A stretch of 64,000 nt of DNA from Astrocystis sublimbata (lineage: Eukaryota; Ascomycota; Sordariomycetes; Xylariales; Xylariaceae), in contig JAJNNY010000020.1 in NCBI GenBank assembly GCA_022453515.1, forward strand, positions 372,001-436,000, given 5' to 3'. The notes below the pieces were generated by a model. It was not told the origin of the DNA. It made no database searches and saw only the letters and a list, made by a program, of their open reading frames with translations. Numbering within the stretch: the stretch's first letter is position 1; each line of letters starts with the position of its first letter. A program made the position numbers and the translations under genes. This document shows positions 59,351-64,000 of this stretch, piece by piece.

Positions 59351-62300
59351 ATGGCCGAGCGTTCGAGTTCCCCGACCCCGGCACCGGGTCGCCCGCAAAT
59401 TCAACGAGATCTTACGAGATTCGGATACAGCTCCTCGAGCGATTCGGACGACCAACCTACCAAAACGAGCACAAACACGACCAACAATACCAACCAGAAG
59501 AAGAAGAAAAAGAGAAAGCCCCCGCCGCAGCAGAGCATCAACAGGATATGGAGGAGATTCGCGACCAAGAAATACACAAAGGCACTGTCGGTCTTGCCCT
59601 TCGACCCGGTGCCATTGCCTATCACGCCTGAAGGACCCAATGAGCTATTCTCGGCGGGTTACGAGCGTGCGAGGGAAGAGTGCTCGCGCAGAGTCAAGAA
59701 GATTATCCAAGATTGCAGGCGAGTGAATCAGCGATACAGAGATCCTGGCTTTGATCTGGTAAGTTTACACCCCGAACCCCTGTCGCGTGTTGGTTGACCC
59801 GAGCATGCTAACTAATACCAACCCGTAGGACTGGGACCTGAAGTTCGGCAGGGGCAATTGCCTCAATTATCTCGGCTCCGGGAAATTCGACATGACCAAC
59901 ACTCGTTTCAGCACAACTACATCTGTCCCCAAGGCGGTCAAACGCGTTCACGAAATCTTTGAGAAGCCGACGTTCCTCAAAGATATTGATGGCGCAGACA
60001 TCAAACAGGGTGGTCTCGGCGATTGCTGGTTCATTGCTAGTCTCAGTGCATTGGCAAATGTCGACGATGCAGTCAAGCGCGTGTGTGTCGAGTACGATAC
60101 TCGTAAGTTTGTCCTAGACTGAGCGGAGCGCGGCGGTGCTGAATCCTGAACTAATTGAGGCGCATAGGTGTGGGCATCTACGGCTTCGTCTTCTACCGCG
60201 ACGGCGAATGGATCTACTCGATCATTGACGACAAGCTATATTTGACCTCCCCGAATTGGGACTCGCCTAGTATGCAGCGCGACCTCATGAATCAGATCGA
60301 TCGCGAAAGCCCCGAAAAGGACTACCGCAGGACCTATCAGACCGGCTCGAAGGCGCTTTTCTTCGGGCAGTGCAAGAACCAGAACGAGACATGGGTTGCC
60401 CTGTTCGAGAAGGCATACGCTAAAGCCCATGGCGATTTTGGTTCATTGGCCGGTGGTTGGATCGGAGAGGGCCTGGAGGACCTGACTGGCGGTGTGACAA
60501 CTGAACTTCTAGCTTCTGACATCCTTGACCTTGACGAGTTCTGGGAGAACGAAGTAAGCAAGGTCAACCAAGAGTTCCTCTTCGGTTGCTCTACAGGTCT
60601 CCTGGATCCTGGTTACGGTGAGCGGAATGGCATTCGCGAAGGCCATGCTTATGTCGTCATGGACGCTCGAACATTGAAGAATGGCGAGCGTCTGGTAAAG
60701 CTCCGGTAAGCTTAAGAACCCTTTTCCCATTGTCGAACATGCACTGACCCTTTCGCAGGAACCCTTGGGGAAAGATCAGAAAAGGTGTTTGGGAGGGTCC
60801 TTGGTCTGATGGTTCAAAGGAGTGGAACCAAGACGTCAAGGAAGAGCTAGGTCACCAATTTGGCAACGATTCCGTCTTCTGGATCAGGTTCGAAGACATG
60901 GTCGAGAAATATCAACATTTTGATAGAACGCGCCTGTTCCGTGATCCCGATTGGCAGTGTTCCCAGCGCTGGATTGGCGTCGAGGTCCCATGGAAGCCGC
61001 AGTGGAATGAGAAGTTTCACATCAAGTTGACCAAAGAGTCTCCCCTCGTCCTAGTCCTCCAGCAACTCGACAACCGGTACTACAAGGGCCTTCAAGGACA
61101 ATACTCGTTCCGGTTACATTTCCGGATACATGAGCAAGGCCGGCCAGGCAGCGAGGATTACATTGTTCGGTCTCACGGCAACTATCTAATGAACCGATCA
61201 GTGTCGATCGAGCTCCCCTCCATGGAGCCTGGCAACTATTCCGTGTTTCTCAGTATCGTTGCTGAACGTGATACCGACATGATGTCCGTTGAGGACATTG
61301 TCAAACGCGAATGCAAGAAGAGAGAAGAGAACGATAAGCTCGCCCAGGTCGGCTATGCTTACGATTTGGCCCACAGCAAGGGTGTTGCCCACCTGGAACA
61401 CGTTGCTCGCCTCCGCAAAGAGTCGGACCACAAGAAAGCCAGCACGTCGCGTATGACGGAGCGTCGGAAGCTTTGGGAGAGGCGGCACCTTCAGAAAGAC
61501 GTGAGTAAGAAGCAGACGAAGAAGAATAATGAAAAGCGCGAGAAGAGGACGGCGGAAGCCAAAGCGAAGGCTGAAAAGGCGGCTAAAGCGGAAGCTGAGG
61601 CAAAGGCGAAGCTCGAAGCTGAAGCAAAAGCGAAAGCCGAAGCAGCTGAGAAGAAAAGGCAAGAAGAGAAATTAGAGGCTGAACGTAAGGAGAAGGAAGA
61701 AGAGAAACCCAAGGATGTATCTGTTCAGACAGATGCGCCGGTGCAAGGTGAGGACAAGAGCAGTCAAACCACCTCTGGCGAGTCCGACTCTTCTTCCAAT
61801 TCCAATGTTTCCGACAGCAAGTCAGCCACACCCGAAGATGAGAAAGTAGAGCCAGTCAAGGAGACAGAAGAGAAGGCAGACAATGAGGAGAAGGAGGGAG
61901 AAGAAGCAAAGGACACTACGCCTCCTGTTGCTGATGACAAGACCACTGAGTCAGCACCAGAGCCTCCGGTGACACAGCAGCAACCCGTGGCTGCGCCAAC
62001 ACCGGCTTACTCGTCAGATTGTGATTCTTCGGACAGTCCTGTCGAGGACTGGGAGTTGCTCTACTCCTCTGATGACATGGCGAAGAAGCCCAGGATGGCC
62101 GCTCCGGCAACCACGACGACTACTAATAACGAGGTTGTTGAGAGTGACGGAGAATCTTCACTTCCTGACCCGTGGAACGCCATATGCATTGTCGGATTCC
62201 GAGTTTACTCGAAGGACGAGGACCTGGACTTGCGTGTTGTCATCGAAGGCGGCGATCTCGCCGAAGGTGGCATGGGCGCCAAGGGTGCTGCTGCTATCGA

Positions 62301-62640
62301 CAATGCCCAGATGAATGCAGGTGGGGAGCGCAAACCAAACGTCAAGTCGGACAAGGTCACAGACGAGTTCGAGATTGTTGACGGCGCCCCCGTCGCCAAG
62401 CAGAAAGTTGTGCACGAGGATGAGAAGCAGGCGGATGACGAACAGGGGGATGATTCGCAAGGCAAAGAAACTGTGGACGACGGCAATGATGCCGACACAG
62501 AAGATGATGATAACGACGATAACGATGACGACGTAGATCTCGTGGACGCTGCCAAGTCGGACGTTTCTGACTCGAGTGATGGGACACCCATCAATACACC
62601 GGACTCGACGACGGACTGCAGTCCCCAGGGTAGAGCTTAG
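59351..62640 (+). CDS. Calpain-type cysteine protease with long charged tail
   Basis: Four exons (59351-59758, 59829-60102, 60168-60705, 60759-62640) join over introns of 70, 65 and 53 bp in phase to give 1033 residues. After a Ser/Lys-rich start, the C2-family papain-like core has the full triad: Cys202 in GGLGDCWFIASLSAL, His387 in REGHAYVV and Asn408 in NPWGK, next to WEGPWSDGSKEW. A beta-sandwich C2-like region follows (~440-550). Beyond ~600 comes a ~75-residue Lys/Glu/Ala coiled coil (EAKAKAEKAAKAEAEAKAK) and then ~300 acidic, mostly disordered residues. Calpains are Ca-responsive intracellular proteases that cut substrates at limited sites. There are no penta-EF hands and no PalB/Rim13 tail, so it is an atypical fungal calpain. 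The substrate is unknown. Confidence 0.93.
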
Positions 62641-62996
62641 AGCTTAGACTGTTTCACTGTTTTGTGCGCTTGGTACCTCATCGCATGATTTTGTATAGCA
62701 TTTGATTTACGATACCAGGCTTTTTTCTCATTGGGCAGATATGTTTTTTCTCTACATCGTTACGAGTATGGGCGCGGTGGCAGAGCGCGCGATCGTTTTG
62801 GATTCACACGGAGGCACAAGAATGCCAAACATCACACTTCTCAATTCTTGCGAAGAAACTGCCTCTTCTCATCACTCTTCTCATTTCGGATGCAAGATTA
62901 TTTGGCAGCATTTTTGATACGGTTGGAAGGATATAGACTAATATCATACCAATGACACATCTCTGTTACAGTATCCTAGAATAATGTCTATCGTGC
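62641..62996. other. Intergenic between convergent genes
   Basis: The 3' flanks of the calpain gene and the nickel transporter gene. AT-rich; no coding signal or repeat. Confidence 0.6.
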
Positions 62997-64000
62997 TCAG
63001 TCGTGAAAAGCATCCTGTGGGGACTCGGAAGGGATACTTTGCGCTCTACGTCGCTCCATCCTCCGTCTCCAGGGTTGGTATACCAATACTGATCCAAACC
63101 CTGCCAGTACAAAAACGCCTACTATGCTCGCACCGACAATTTCGTAATTGTCTCCGATTGCTGTAAGGCCGTCCCAAAAACTGGCCTCGGGCTCAGCCAC
63201 GTTTTGTACTAAGGATAGGATCTGTATGACCCCAATGAAGGCAGACACGACCACGGTAATCCCTGTCAGCACGATCGAGTAGTACAGGATCGCTACTCTG
63301 TCCCGCGCAAATGCCTTCGAAGTGTATAAAGTCATCATGAGCGCGCCGTCCGTCGTGTCTACAAGGCACATGCCGGCTATAACTTCTGTCAGATTGCCGT
63401 AACAGCTTATAAGGAGTCAAATTGTTGAGAGGCTTACCTGTGAACAAGAGTGGAAATATGAGAATAATCCAAAGACTCGTTCCTTGTGCACCCTGGACAC
63501 TGGCGATGCCTAGCACGGCAATTTCTGAGCTGGTATCGAAGCCAAGCCCAAACAGGACCCCCAGAGGATACATCTTCCACGGTCGGTCTACGATCCTGAA
63601 GAACCTGCGTAGCACATTGGTCATGAATCCGGGGCCGTCGAGCTGTAGATCCCGCACAGCCTGCTCGTCATGTCTGGCCTCAGCATCGGTCTCAGCATCG
63701 TCATCAACATCCCCGGAGCCGGTACCGTGCGGATCCGGTTCTCGGAGGACCCCGCGCAGCCTGCTAATGAGGCGATACAGCACCCATCCGTTCCCAACGC
63801 AGAGGATGAGCAGGACTGCTGCGCTGACACTCGTTCCTATAATGCCGCCAATGTACTGGAAGCTGTCGAAGCGTTCGCGTAGGGCACCTGCGGTAGCTGC
63901 CACCACAATGCACGTAATGATGACGATGGTGGAGTGTCCGAGACTGAAAAAGGTCCCCACCGTCACCGGTCGCTGTCCCGATGCAATGAGCCGCCGTGTC
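62997..64000 (-). CDS. NiCoT-family nickel/cobalt transporter (C-terminal part; runs off right edge)
   Basis: The exon entering from the right edge ends at 63438, and a 52-bp intron (GTAAGC..CAG) leads in phase to 63385-62997. The visible ~317 residues carry three of the four family signatures: RPVTVGTFFSLGHSTIV (motif 2), LGFDTSSEIAVLGI (motif 3) and TEVIAGMCLVDTTDGALM (motif 4, split by the intron). The HX4DH metal-selectivity motif of TM2 should lie just beyond the window. About seven TM segments are visible, with an Asp/Glu-rich cytosolic loop (DVDDDAETDAEARHDEQ) between TM3-4 and TM5. The protein should import Ni2+ (for urease) or Co2+ at the plasma membrane, as S. pombe Nic1 does. The substrate cannot be fixed without motif 1. 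Confidence 0.93.

Overview
The window is nuclear DNA of a filamentous ascomycete (Pezizomycotina, most likely Sordariomycetes). The reasons are: short GT..AG introns of roughly 50-150 bp with CTAAC/CTGAC-like branch sites; families typical of that group (Zn2Cys6 regulator, fungal bZIP with a GRKP-IYATSEER type basic region, cytosolic Mn-SOD, Stm1-type RGG protein, UNC93-like transporter, ECM33-like L-domain protein, F-box proteins starting MDQLPTEII); and many TACCTACC/GTAGGTAGG tracts between genes. Eukaryotic gene models were built by joining open frames across introns and checking that phase is kept at every junction.

Layout, left to right. 1-7 kb: the 5' end of a secreted-protein gene leaving the left edge, a doubtful small spliced ORF, an aminoglycoside-phosphotransferase-fold kinase gene (3.5-5.0 kb) and a small cysteine-rich protein. 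7.8 kb: tRNA-Gly(GCC). 9-16.3 kb: UNC93-like MFS transporter, a very acidic low-complexity protein, and a six-exon Stm1/SERBP1-like ribosome-associated protein, all on the minus strand. 16.3-23.2 kb: almost 7 kb without a supportable gene. 23.2-24.8 kb: bZIP factor. 24.8-29.2 kb: another empty stretch. 29-36.4 kb: membrane-anchored L-domain protein, microsomal-type epoxide hydrolase, and an F-box gene facing a truncated inverted F-box copy. 37-43.5 kb: calponin-homology protein, NDUFAF2-like complex I assembly factor, and a conserved protein of unknown function. 44.5-45.4 kb: a frameshifted gene remnant. 46-50.3 kb: Mn superoxide dismutase and a Zn2Cys6 transcription factor. 50.3-59.3 kb: about 9 kb of gene desert holding at best a decayed transporter fragment. 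59.3-64 kb: calpain-type cysteine protease, then a NiCoT nickel/cobalt transporter (minus strand) that leaves the right edge.

The genes do not form an obvious pathway or biosynthetic cluster. They are a mix of housekeeping genes (tRNA, Stm1-like, NDUFAF2-like, SOD), regulators (bZIP, Zn2Cys6, F-box) and lineage-variable genes (kinase, L-domain protein, epoxide hydrolase, acidic protein). Coding density is low, and the deserts contain only short unrelated open frames.

I did not find a convincing new multi-gene system. The observations most worth following are the L-domain/TM protein with a C-terminal YEL...ELP tail and an apparently splice-created start, the inverted truncated F-box copy, the frameshifted multi-exon remnant at 44.5-45.4 kb, and the two large deserts.
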